Below are positions 12,218 to 22,569 of a stretch of 64,000 bases of DNA, in pieces (the stretch's first letter is position 1; each line of letters opens with the position of its first letter). The notes below the pieces were generated by a model. It was not told the origin of the DNA. It saw nothing but the letters and a program-made list of their open reading frames with translations, and ran no database searches. Where the stretch lies: the NCBI GenBank assembly GCA_028386065.3, contig JAKUCV010001666.1, forward strand, positions 1 through 64,000, in the 5' to 3' direction. Origin of the DNA: Turnera subulata (lineage: Eukaryota; Streptophyta; Magnoliopsida; Malpighiales; Passifloraceae). Position numbers and translations under genes: made by a program.

Positions 12218-13512
12218 TGTAAGCCCAAACAAGCTAAGAGGGGGGGTGAATTAGCTATTAAGAACTAATTAAAAACTTAAAAGAATAATAATTGCTGAAT
12301 TAAAAAGAGAGAGAAAGGCAAACTGATTTATACTGGTTCACACACACACAACCCGTGTGGCTGATCCAGTCCTTCGAGAGACTCTCTCGAAGATTCCACT
12401 ATCACCGTTAAGCTTCCGGGTGCTTAACAAACCGCTTACAACTCCTGCTTGAAGATTCCACACTTCAAGACTTTTCCCACAGAAAGAAGACCCTCTTCCT
12501 ATGAATTTACTACAAGGGAACAATCCTCCCTTAAGGTGTATGTTAATACAAATCTCACTCAAAACAAGACTCTCTTTAAGAGTAGGTATGAGTACAAAAT
12601 AAGCTCTATAAGGCAACTCTCAATTCTCAAAGATATTGGCTCATAAAAATGATATGTATGTATAACAATGAATGCTTGAAATTGTAGAGAGTTGATCAAT
12701 CTGAAAGAGAGGTTTAAAGCCTCTATTTATAGCCTCAAAAGTGCATATAATCGATATACAAAGATAGCATGTTTGCTGAAAAAGATGTTTGATTCTAACG
12801 GCACAACATCGATGTTGGTTATCACAACATCGATGTTTAGCCGTTGGATTTGAATAATTGAGCCAACGACTAGTACAACATCGATGTTTGTTTTCTCAAC
12901 ATCGATGTTTTAAGGCCCAACATCGATGTTTGCTGATACAACATCGATGTTTTTGCGCTTCGCAAAAATTATGTTTGAAAATAATTGTCACAACATCGAT
13001 GTTATCGATGTTGAGAAGCCAACATCAATGTTTTCGCACTTCTGCCAAATTTTGGAAATACTTGAAAACATAGAACATCGATGTTTTAGACACAACATCG
13101 ATGTTGCTTGATAGAACATCGATGTTTTGAACACAACATTGATGTTCTTGAGCCACGACAAAAGTTTTGATGTATTCAAATGCAATTACATCGATGTTGA
13201 ACATAGAACATCGATGTTTAGGGCTCAAGGAACAATTTTATGACATATACGATTAATGAATGCATGAAGGAAAAACGATTTTTGGTTTGAGCTAATAACT
13301 TGGAAGATTTGAGTTACCATTTACAAGAAGTTCCTATAGATAATTCCTATATTTCTTCATCCTTGTTGCTTCAATCCTTGTACTCCTTTCACTTTAGAAT
13401 TTTGCTTCTTTGATTGGTTTCTTTTTGCTTCAAAGGTTGTCATCAATTGAGCTATGTTTGGTTTGTCATTATCAAAACCCTGAAATGAGACAATGAAGCA
13501 TGAGTTCTAACA
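12218..13512 (-). repeat. 3' LTR of the Sirevirus-like element
   Basis: It matches 22570-23877 over its whole length, opening TGTAAGCCC and closing TCTAACA on the plus strand. Compared with the other LTR it lacks about 25 bp near 12750 and carries a 9-bp duplication inside a palindrome near 13004. The promoter equivalent TATTTATA is at 12724-12731. Confidence 0.95.
12805..13218. repeat. Palindrome array (AACATCGATGTT) in the 3' LTR
   Basis: Fourteen sites start at 12805, 12826, 12877, 12898, 12919, 12940, 12992, 13021, 13074, 13094, 13115, 13135, 13187 and 13207. Twelve keep the core ACATCGATGT. Site 13021 reads AACATCAATGTT and 13135 reads AACATTGATGTT. Neighbours within groups are 20-21 bp apart, except 12992-13021 (29 bp), where a 9-bp duplication was inserted. 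Confidence 0.95.
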
Positions 13513-13680
13513 ATTTCCCCCTTTTTGATAATGACAAACACATAGAAGTATATGCCAAGTTTTATGAATTTATAAGTGAGGTTGATTCCCCCTAACTTGG
13601 TGCATATGTTAATTTCATATGTTAATTCCCCCTAACTTGGTGCATATACTTCTTCTTATCATCTTTCCCCTTTTGTCATT
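13513..13680 (-). promoter_or_regulatory. Polypurine tract and upstream repeated purine tracts
   Basis: On the minus strand AAAAAGGGGGAAAT (13526-13513) abuts the 3' LTR and is the plus-strand primer site. Upstream are two copies of GTTAGGGGGAAT, each next to the phrase ATATGCACCAA (about 13585-13648), and AAAAGGGGAAAG (about 13675-13664). A similar TAGGGGGAAC tract follows pol near 17395-17405. Repeated purine tracts are a described Sirevirus feature. Confidence 0.7.
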
Positions 13681-13770
13681 AGCAAAAAGAATTGGCAATA
13701 AGTAACATTTTATTGAATTGGAAAAATAAATATAAATATAGCAAGAAAATAAAAGTTTAGAAAATGGGGT

Positions 13771-15057
13771 CTAGGTCCCATCATTATTATCATCATTATG
13801 GTCATCTTCAATTGCTTCATTATCACCATCATCTTCTTTTTCTTCATCATCCTCTTCCATAGGTGTGTAGTCCTCATCATCATCATCATCTTCAGCATCA
13901 AAATGGAGGTCTTGAAATGATGTGTGATACGGTGGAGGAGCGTAGTTGACATGAGCAAAATATGACCGAAGATCATGTCTTTGTCGTTGCACTTCTGTGT
14001 CAATCCGCTCAATGGATCGTCCCAGGCCATGGACATATGATTGAAGATGGTGGAGAGAAGCAACAATTGTTTCAAGGGTGACGACAGGAGCTTGGTCAGG
14101 AGCTGGAAGTGCGAGAAGACGCGCTGCTTGAGGTTAATCTGCTTGTTGTGCGGCTGCCTGTTGTTCGGCTTCTTGGGCAGGTCGGTGAGCACCCTCAGCT
14201 GCTTGTCCAGCTCGGAAGGTTGCATCAGAAATTGCCCAAATCTTGACTTCTGTGGTTAGAATTCCTACCAGCGGATTGATACCTGCACTCATCAAAATGT
14301 TGGTGACCAAGAAAGCATAGTGCAGAGGATGGTCGTTGGTCGCATGTTCCGCCATGTGCATGAGGACGAATCGTGCCCAATCAATGGGTGCACCGTAAAG
14401 GATCGCGTGAAGAACTTTCTCATCTTCAGTGGTCAGATTTGTGTGACTCCCGGCTCTTGGTTTGATCACCCGAGTGACAAGATAGAAAAGGACCCTGTAC
14501 TCCAGATTGATTGAGTGAATTGTGGGTCGACCGGAACGGTTTTTCTTCACCTCCGTAAAGCCAAGCTCAGCAAGAAGAGGGATTTCATAGTTTGTGAGAA
14601 AATGATCACCCCCATAGACAGAGAGGTCGTGACCTTGGAATGGCAATTTGGCAACGGTCCCGAACTGCTCCAAGGTGATCTTAATAGTCTTCCCATTTAC
14701 TTGTGCGGATAGGACATCTCCTTCTCGGGTGAGAGTTAAGTAGAAGGCTCGGATGAAATCGGCATTAAACTCATGCCTCCTACGGGTAACAAACTCCCAA
14801 AGGTGAGACTCTTGAAGAAGTCTTGGAAGATTTGTGTAGTGTTTTTCTTGAGGGTATTCATCGGGAAGGTATCTAGGTGATGCAATGGATCGTTTGGCAA
14901 AGAAGGTGAGGTAATGGTTGAGCTGTGGTCGTGAGGTGAACCAAATGTTGGAACCCTCCACTGGATGTTGATGACTAGAGGTTGAAGAGCTTCTTCTTTT
15001 GGTTGGGTGCTCTTGGATAGGGTCTTTCCCTTTGGTGCTTTTCTTTCCTCCAACCAT
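13771..15057 (-). CDS. Third ORF of the retroelement: putative plant transposon protein domain, acidic tail, one in-frame stop
   Basis: From the ATG at 15057 a frame runs 307 codons to a TAA at 14136-14134. It then continues without shift for another 120 codons to a stop at 13771, so the ancestral product was about 428 residues. The TAA is consistent with a CAA-to-TAA change. N-terminal ~30 residues are Lys/Ser-rich (KKSTKGKDP...PTKRRSSSTSS). The central part (SRPQLNHYLTFFAKRSIASPRYLP, FYLTLTREGDVLSAQVNGK, YAFLVTNILMSAGINP) resembles the family annotated as putative plant transposon protein. A Gln/Ala-rich linker follows. The C-terminus is strongly acidic (AEDDDDDEDYTPMEEDDEEKEDDG). It lies where some Sireviruses carry an env-like ORF, but I see no transmembrane helix. 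Function is unknown. Confidence 0.7.
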
Positions 15058-15163
15058 GGTGAAAAGAAGAGGGTGTTAAAAAAAATGAGATGAATATGTG
15101 TGGAGATAAGATAAGTGATGAGTATGAGCAGAGGTAGGTGAAGAGTAGAAGAGTAGAGATGGG

Positions 15164-15172
15164 TATTTATAG
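15164..15172 (-). promoter_or_regulatory. TATA box of ORF3
   Basis: Read on the minus strand, CTATAAATA lies about 107 bp before the ORF3 ATG and 68 bp downstream of the first palindrome of the internal array. This is the same arrangement as in the LTR. Confidence 0.65.
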
Positions 15173-15239
15173 AGGGGAGCCAAAAGGAACCCGTTGTGAA
15201 CAGTAACGACTATTTTTTTTTTTTGGAAAACAACGGCAG

Positions 15240-15767
15240 AACATCGATGTTTTGCCCTGAAACATCGATGTTGAGCCCCTCCAACGGCTATATTTTTTAA
15301 ACTGCAACAGTCCAACATCGATGTTTCAAATGGAACATCGATGTTTTATGCACTCGGACGAAGGAGGGAAACATGCACATTGGTTCAACATCGATGTTAT
15401 ATACCTAAACATCGATGTTGTTTGCGTTCGGCCAAAAATGATTGTTACCAAAATAATCCAACATCGATGTTGTAAGTGGAACATCGATGTTTTATGTTCT
15501 TGGTAAAAAGAAAAAAAAAACAAAAGCTCATGGTTAAACATCGATGTTTCATACCTCAACATCGATGTTTTTTACATTCGGCCGTTTTGATGGTTTTATC
15601 AAAATGGTCAAACATCGATGTTGGTGATCTACACATCGATGTTGTACTGAGTATTTTGAAGACTTACCTGAACATCGATGTTGTGATACGCAACATTGAT
15701 GTTTTAAACATTCGCCCAATTGTGAATTGCATCCAACATCGATGTTAGTAAGGACAACATCGATGTT
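15240..15767. repeat. Internal palindrome array upstream of ORF3
   Basis: Eight pairs of AACATCGATGTT start at 15240/15261, 15314/15334, 15387/15408, 15460/15480, 15537/15558, 15611/15632, 15671/15692 and 15735/15756. Spacing within a pair is 20 or 21 bp. Spacing between pairs is 74, 73, 73, 77, 74, 60 and 64 bp. Fourteen copies are exact 12-mers; 15632 has one changed outer base and 15692 reads AACATTGATGTT. The spacer sequences are not the same as those of the LTR. Confidence 0.95.
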
Positions 15768-15779
15768 GCACTGTTTGCT

Positions 15780-17290
15780 TAGTAAAGTCCTTTTTGTTCA
15801 ACCTTGTTTGTGATCCGAAATGAGGTGTACCTGCAAAACAGAGTTAGTAGAGCCTCGGGTGCTCGAGTTAGCAAAGATAATACACGAGCTTTAGTAAGAT
15901 AAAAAACATGTGTGACAATTTTAAGGGTAGTAAGAAAGCCTCTGCCCCCAAGAAATATTTTCTTGGATTTATATCCTGCCAGGATGAGGAGGTGTCTCCT
16001 TGTCGTAAGTACACCGGGCTTGAGAAAATGTCTTGTCAGTTGGACTTTGGTTACCTCTGATGCCCAGCTAATCAGACAGTAAATCCCGTGATGAATCAAT
16101 AATGCAATCAAAACCACGATTGTCAAAAAAGGAAATCTTTGATAATCAGAAAAATTTGTAAGGTTGCAGACATTGATTGAGCAATAATTTAGCTAATTGG
16201 CAAGTTTTTCAAAAACAAGATTCTTGAAAATCGAAGTAGTTTGGAAGGGTCTTCTCCTGAACATTATTTACGATACTTCAAAGATGGGTAGGGGTCAGCT
16301 CCTGAACAATCGCTGGATGCTTCAGAAATTGGTAGGGGTCACCTTTTGAGAGAAGAAGCAACTCAGTTGTGTTTCTATAAATAGGCATACGATAGAACTC
16401 ATTAGACACAAAAAATTATAAGCCAATTTCAGCAAGAGAGTTTAGCAAAAAAAAATCAAAACCAAGAATGCCTTCCCCTTCCACTGTCTTTTTTGTTGAG
16501 GGTGCAGTCGTAGGCAGGAGAAACCGATTAGCCTATAGTATTGTAAGTGAGCCGTCTGAGGATCTGCCTAATGAACTAGGTAGAATTCCTCGCTTAGTAT
16601 TTGTTGATGAGCTCTACTCTTCTAGGTTTTTCGTCACACCCATGGAAGAGACTATTTTTCTTTAGAGTCAAAGCCCACTTAGAACATCCTTCTATGGTAC
16701 CGCCAATGCCACAATGTTCTTCATATCTGAAAGGCTTGAGAGTTTTCAAATGGAGTCTACCCATCAAACCTTAGAACAAGGAAGTTATTACCGTCTTTCA
16801 ATGACAGCTCAGAGTACTTCACGGGTCCCTGGTTTACCGCCAACTTGGCCAAAGGTTCGCCTGCTCGTGTGGAATTGTAGGGGAATCACTAGGCGCTCTC
16901 AAGATTTTTCAAGAATGTTGAGAGACCTGAAGAACCAGTACAAACTGAACATGGTTCTGCTCACCGAGACATTATGGCAACCTGGCCCTCTCCGTTTTCC
17001 ATCAGTGACGCGGTTTGAAATCCCAGGCCAGAATAACTCGGGTGGAATGTGGTTTGCATGGAATGATAATGTTAGGGTTAATATTGTCAATGACCCTAAT
17101 AGCTTCTCTATAACTGCTGTACCAAATCGTTAAGAGCTAGATTATGATAGGTATGTATGTTTTTAAATATATGTGTGATTGTAATGTAATATAAATAATG
17201 TAAGCGTGTGTTTGTAAGCGTGATTGTAAAATATGAAATCAATAAAATCCTGTGTGTTTGTGTTAATTTAGCATGTACCAACTCAAAATT
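15780..17290 (+). mobile_element. LINE-like endonuclease unit with its own TATA box and poly(A) signal, nested in the retroelement
   Basis: A TATA box (CTATAAATAGG, about 16376-16386) precedes an ATG at 16468. The frame reads 65 codons to a TAG (16663-16665) and then continues in the same frame to 17133. The joined product is related along its length to the minus-strand copy at 1-640: RRNRLAYSIVSEP, RIPRLVFVDELYSSRFF, PTWPKVRLLVWNCRGITRR, NNSGGMWFAWN. The TAG replaces a GAG present in the other copy. After a TAA at 17131-17133, AATAAAATCC near 17240 could be a poly(A) signal. Only the first ~90 residues of an EEP endonuclease are present, with no catalytic C-terminal half and no reverse transcriptase. 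It is opposite in strand to gag and pol. Confidence 0.6.
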
Positions 17291-17314
17291 TAATTTGTTT
17301 AGAGAACTTACCTG

Positions 17315-17347
17315 AACACCGATGTTGTGATACTCAACATCGATGTT
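17315..17347. repeat. Isolated palindrome pair beyond the nested unit
   Basis: AACACCGATGTT (17315) and AACATCGATGTT (17336) are 21 bp apart. The surroundings (ACTTACCTGAACA...GATGTTGTGATAC) match those of the pair at 15671, so the two places derive from one sequence. Confidence 0.8.
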
Positions 17348-17438
17348 GTGGCCATGTTGCTAACATTCTGGATTCGCCCTCAGTTCTTCTTTGTTCCCCC
17401 TATCATTTTGCTTAATTGGCCTTCATAATATGAGTTCT

Positions 17439-20400
17439 TCAAGGAGGGTTGCACATGCCCAAATCCAGCCTTATTTTTGTGAATTGATCTTCTTTCAAAG
17501 GCTTGGTGAAGATATCTACAAGTTGTCCATCGGTCTTGACAAAATCAAGTGTTATATCTTTCTTTTGCACATGATCACGAATAAAATGATGTCAAATCTC
17601 TATATGCTTTGTTCGTGAATACTGGATAGGATTCTTAGTGAGATTGATGACACTAGTACTATCACAGTAAATAGGAATTGATTCAAACTTCAAGGTATAG
17701 TCTTCAAGAGTATGTTTCATCCACAAAACTTGAGCACAACAGGAACCTGCAGCTATATATTCCGCTTCGGTAGTGGAAGTAGCTACGGAATTTCGCTTTT
17801 TGCTAGACCATGAGACTAATGCTTGACCAAGAAATTGACATGTACCACTAGTGCTCTTTCTATCTAAGGTACTCCCGGCAAAATCCGCATCGGAATAACT
17901 AGTGAGAGTAAATGAACTCACTTTGGGATACCAAAGACCAAGGTTAGGAGTCCCTTTAAGATACTTAAAAATGCGTTTAATAGCACGTAAATGAGACTCT
18001 TTTAGACAAGCTTGAAATCGTGCACATAGACAAACACTAAACATGATGTCCGGTCTAGTTGCCGTTAGGTAAAGCAAACTTCCGATCATACCTCTATATA
18101 GCTTGTTATCAACATCTTTACCTTCTTCATCCTTGTCAAGCTTAGTGGTAGTGCTCATGGGTATTGGGCTAATCTTAGCACCGTCCATCCCAAATCTTTT
18201 GAATAACTCCTTTGTATACTTGGCTTGATTAATGAATATACCCCCTTCAAGTTGTTTTACTTGAAATCCAAGGAAATAAGTTAACTCCCCCATGGAGCTC
18301 ATCTCAAATTCACTCTGCATGGATTTTTCAAATTCCTTACACAAAAACTCATTAGTAGCACCAAAAAGAATATCATCCACATATATTTGAACAATGAGTA
18401 ATTCATGCATATGAGATTTTACAAACAAAGTAGTATCAACCTTTCCTCTTGTAAAACCACTAGAAACAAGGAAGTTACTTAGCCTTTCATACCAAGCTCT
18501 TGGAGCTTGTTTCAAACCATAGAGTGCCTTTTTGAGTTTAAACACATGATGAGGAAACTCATGATTTTCAAAACCGGGGGGTTGCTCAACATATACTTCC
18601 TCCATGATGTAGCCATTTAAGAATGCACTCTTGACATCCATTTGAAACAATTTAAATGCTTTATAAGATGCATATGCAAGAAGCATGCAAATAGATTCTA
18701 GTCTAGCAACAGGAGCAAATGTTTCATCAAAATCAATGTCTTCTTCTTGATTATAACCTTGAGCAACAAGTCTAGCTTTGTTTCTCACAACAATACCATT
18801 TTCATCTAACTTATTCCTAAAGACCCACTTAGTACCAATAACGGGATGATCATGAGGTCTAGGAACAAGATTCCAAACTTGACTTCTCTCAAATTGATTT
18901 AACTCCTCTTGTATAGCAATAACCCAACTTTCATCATTAATAGCATCTTTAACGTTTTTAGGCTCAACTTGTGACAAGAATGCAATATGACCATTTAAAT
19001 TATGTAAAGATGACCTAGTAACTACCCCTTTTGTAGGATCCCCAAGAATTGCACTAGGAGAATGTCCCCTTGGTACCTTGATTTCCACAATACCTTGTCC
19101 TCCGATAGTTTTCTTTTCCTTCTCTTGTACATCAAAAGTTTGAGAAGAAGAAGTATCATCATTTTTGGATTCACTTGTACTTGTTGGTGGAGGTCTACGT
19201 GTGAAATCTATTATATCATCATCTCTATTACCATTTAAATCAGCTTCATCAAATACTACATGCATGGATTCTTCAACAAGAAGAGTCCTTTTGTTATACA
19301 CACGATAGGCCTTACTAGTAATAGAGTAACCAAGAAATATACCTTCATCCAATTTAGCATCAAACTTACCGAGATTGTCTTTGGTATTAAGAATATAGCA
19401 TTTGGATCCAAACACCTTAAAGTAATCAATATTTGGTTTTCTACCATACCATAGTTCATAAGGAGTTTTCTTGAAGATAGGCCTTAAAGAGACTCTATTT
19501 AGCACATAACATGCGGTATTAACCGCTTCGGCCCAAAAGTATGAAGGTATATCATTTTTATTTAACATAGTGCGTGCCATTTCTTGCAATGTCCGATTTC
19601 TTCTCTCAACAACCCCATTTTGTTGAGGTGTTCTAGGAGTAGAAAATGTGTGTTCAATGCCACATTGTTCACAATAATGATCAAACAGAAGATTATCAAA
19701 CTCACCACCATGATCACTTCTAATTTTAGAAATCTTATAACCTTTTTCATTTTGCAAACGTCTGACAAGGCATCCAAACTCATACAAAGCATGATCTTTA
19801 GTAGCAAGAAATATAACCCAAGAAAATCTAGTGTAATCATCAACAATAACAAAAGCATAATTCATACCACCAAGACTAGTTGTCCTCATAGGACCAAAAA
19901 GATCAAGATGCAAGAGTTCAAAAGGTCTAGAAGTTGTTACCATATTTTTGGCTTTGAAGGAGCTTTTAACTTGCTTTCCAAGTTGACAAGCTCTACATAC
20001 TCCATCTTTTCCAAATTTGAGCTTGGGTAGACCCTTAACAAGGTCCTTCTTGGATAGTTTTGAAATTAATTCCAAATTGACGTGTCCAAGCCTCCTATGC
20101 CATAAAATAGGTGTTTTCATCTTTGCACTAAAACACTTAACATCATTGTTAGCAACTTCTTTCAGGTTGATTGAGTAAAGATTTCCGATCCTTTTACCAA
20201 CAAAAAGTAAATGATCATCAAAACATCTAGTAACCATGCACTTGGTAGATTCAAAGGTGACTCTATATCCCTTATCGCATAGTTGACTTATACTTAAGAG
20301 ATTGAACTTTAAGTTATCAACAAGAAGCACATGCTCAATAGTAGGATTAGAACCAATATCACCAATTCCAAGTATTTTACCTTTAGAGCTATCACCAAAG

Positions 20401-20504
20401 GTTACTTTACCTTTACCTTTACCTTTCAAAGATGAGAACTTTGATTGACCACCCGTCATATGGCGTGAACATCCACTATCAAGTACCCACTCATCTTTGT
20501 CGTC
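17439..20504 (-). CDS. pol: Copia pol polyprotein (PR-IN-RT-RNase H), one in-frame stop
   Basis: The frame opens after a TAG at 20507-20505. It starts with the aspartic protease motif [10 protein letters not shown] (about residue 10-20). The gag-pre-integrase zinc region follows (HRRLGH...CRAC). Integrase DDE residues sit in [15 protein letters not shown] and NGVVERRN. Then come RT ([11 protein letters not shown], and YVDDILFG as active site) and RNase H ([32 protein letters not shown]). A TGA at 17594-17592 stands where an Arg codon (CGA) is expected. The frame continues behind it through [24 protein letters not shown] and MCNPP to the true stop at 17441-17439. The full frame is 1021 codons. 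Without readthrough the protein lacks only ~50 residues of RNase H. It supplies reverse transcription and integration for the element. Confidence 0.9.
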
Positions 20505-20541
20505 CTACAAAAAATAAACAAGATTTAGGTACCCACTCAAT

Positions 20542-22514
20542 TTAGGGTCCTTGAATGTTAGCTCTAGTACCTTTAGGTACCCAAACATATTTTACATGTG
20601 AATTCTTACTCCTGAACATGCAAGTACGAATTCCATGACCATGTTTACCACAATGATAGCATGTGATAGAAGGAATATAAGAATGATCATAAACACTATC
20701 ATGGTATGATTGTTGCCTTCCACCATAGTTATATAACTTAGCAAGGTTATGAAATAATCTAGCTCTATATGCTTGTGCTCTTGAATTGTAGTCATGAGAT
20801 TTTGCATTGTATGCAAATGATCTAGCATGTAGCGTAACATCATTGGTTTGTGTTCTAGCATTATAAGCATATGATCTTCTACCATGTGTGCTTGGTTTAG
20901 TATAATAAGATCCTCCATTTCTAACATTGTATATATGTGATCTTGCACTATTATCATTTGATCTAATATTATGGGAATATGGTCTTCTATTATTGGCATA
21001 CAATCTAGCATAATGGGATCTACTACTACTTTCACATGATCTTGCTTTTTGAGCATTTCTATGATGAATAGGTGATTTTGTATTATGAACATGTGATCTA
21101 GCATGATGAGTTGAAGATGAGGCACCATGTTCTTGTGTCTTAGCATTTAGTATAATAGGTTTGACTTCATATGGCACATTTGATGCTCCTAATCCTTCCT
21201 TTTGAATTGGATTTCTTTGTTGTCCTAAGAGAAGATTAAGATTATCTCTACCATTTGTAAACTTCTCTAATGTTTTCTTTAAATCTTCAACTTGAGACTT
21301 AAGAGACTCATTCTCTTTTCCAATACAACACAAGCACATACATTAGAGGATACTTTCTCATTAAGTTCATAGTAAGATATATTAAGAGCATGCTTTTCTT
21401 CTTCAAGAGTCACAAGTTTTTTTTTATACTTTTGATTCATTTTTAAGGACTTCTCAAGTTCTTCGTGCAAATTAATGAACGCATCATGTAATTCTTCAAA
21501 TGTAAAGTCATTAGAAGAATCATTTACCTCATCATCTCCAAGAGCCATGAAGCATATATGTGCATCTTCATCACTATCCGAGTCACTTGATGATGTGTCA
21601 TCTTCATCCCATGCCAACATGATTTTCTTACCTGTGCTCTTTGAAAAATCAAGTCTTGCTTTCTTTTTGTATGGGCACTCCGATTTGATATGACCGGGTT
21701 TGTTGCATTTATAGCAAACAACCGGATTTTTCTTTGTATCTTCATATTTAGAGGTGCTCTTCATATTCCTCCCTTTTTGCAATCTCTTCTTCTTAAGGAA
21801 CTTCATGAACTTCCTTGTGACTAGAGCCATATCATCATCTCTGTCACTTGCATCCTCTTCGGAATCTTGAATCTTCAAGGCAAGATCTTTCTTCCTTTCT
21901 AGTTTGCCTTCAAACTTCATTCCACAAGCTATCAAAGAACCTATTAGCTCATTGTAGGATAGGACATTAAGATCTTTTGCCTCTTCAATAGCCGTGACTT
22001 TGGATTCCCACTCCTTACTCAAGGATCTTAATACTTTAGTAACTTTCTCCTTATCACTTATGGTCTTATCAAGGCTCACAAGGTTATTGCATAGAGTTGA
22101 AAACCTAGTACTCATATCATAGATGGACTCATGAGACTTCATTGTAAAAAGTTCATATTCTCTCATAAGCCTATTGATCTTGGATTCTTTTACTTGGCTT
22201 GTTCCTTCATGAGTTGTACATAAGAGTGTCCAAATTTCATGAGCACTCTTACAAATTCTAATTCTCTCAAATTCTTCTTTACTTAAGGCACATAGTAAAG
22301 AGTTTCTAGCTGTGGCATCTAGAGTGCCTTTCTTCTTCTCATTCTCACTCCAATCGCTCAAAGGCTTAGGTGGCCTACTCCAACCACTCTCAACAATCTC
22401 CCAAATTTCTAAACCTTGACCCTCTAGAAACATTTGCATTCTAACTTTCCAATAGTCAAAGTTTATACCATCAAAGAAAGGAGCTTTGTGGATATTATAC
22501 CCCTCAAAAGCCAT
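20542..22514 (-). CDS. gag: Gag protein with two zinc knuckles, one frameshift
   Basis: From ATG 22514 (MAFEGYNIHKAPFFDG) a frame runs to 21279. The UBN2/copia-gag fold occupies about residues 10-210 (FDYWKVRMQMFL, LCTTHEGTSQVKESK, RLMREYELFTM). A first CCHC knuckle, CYKCNKPGHIKSEC, is near residue 270, followed by an acidic stretch and a coiled-coil-like segment. The homologous continuation lies in another frame from about 21320 to 20542, so one base was probably lost in an A-run (21318-21321; EKRM should read EKENESLKSQ). This second part has a long low-complexity region rich in Arg, Ser, Tyr, Asn and His, then a second knuckle, CYHCGKHGHGIRTC. It ends at a TAA beyond WVPKGTRANIQGP. Pol starts about 40 bp later in another frame, so pol expression needs frameshifting, readthrough or splicing. 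Confidence 0.85.
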
Positions 22515-22551
22515 GATCTTTACTCAAGGAGATTAATCCTAAACAAAGAGA

Positions 22552-22568
22552 CCTTGCTCCGCTACCAA
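22552..22568 (-). promoter_or_regulatory. Primer binding site
   Basis: Immediately inside the 5' LTR the minus strand reads TTGGTAGCGGAGCAAGG. It begins with TGG as tRNA-complementary sites do and resembles the initiator-Met site TGGTATCAGAGC with changes. The exact tRNA is uncertain. Confidence 0.65.
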
Positions 22569-22569
22569 T

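Noticed and set aside
12858..13228. Many small open frames with HRCF or NIDV repeats at the palindrome arrays
   Set aside because: They are translations of the repeated palindrome (codons for NIDV and HRC in either frame). They overlap on both strands and have no start context or conservation.
15240..15767. CRISPR-like array of short repeats
   Set aside because: The repeats are 12-bp palindromes with 8-9 bp spacers in a plant retrotransposon. There are no Cas genes and the genome is eukaryotic.
15918..15980. Short palindrome CCAAGAAATATTTTCTTGG as a regulatory site
   Set aside because: Single occurrence with no relation to a gene start; may be chance in AT-rich sequence.
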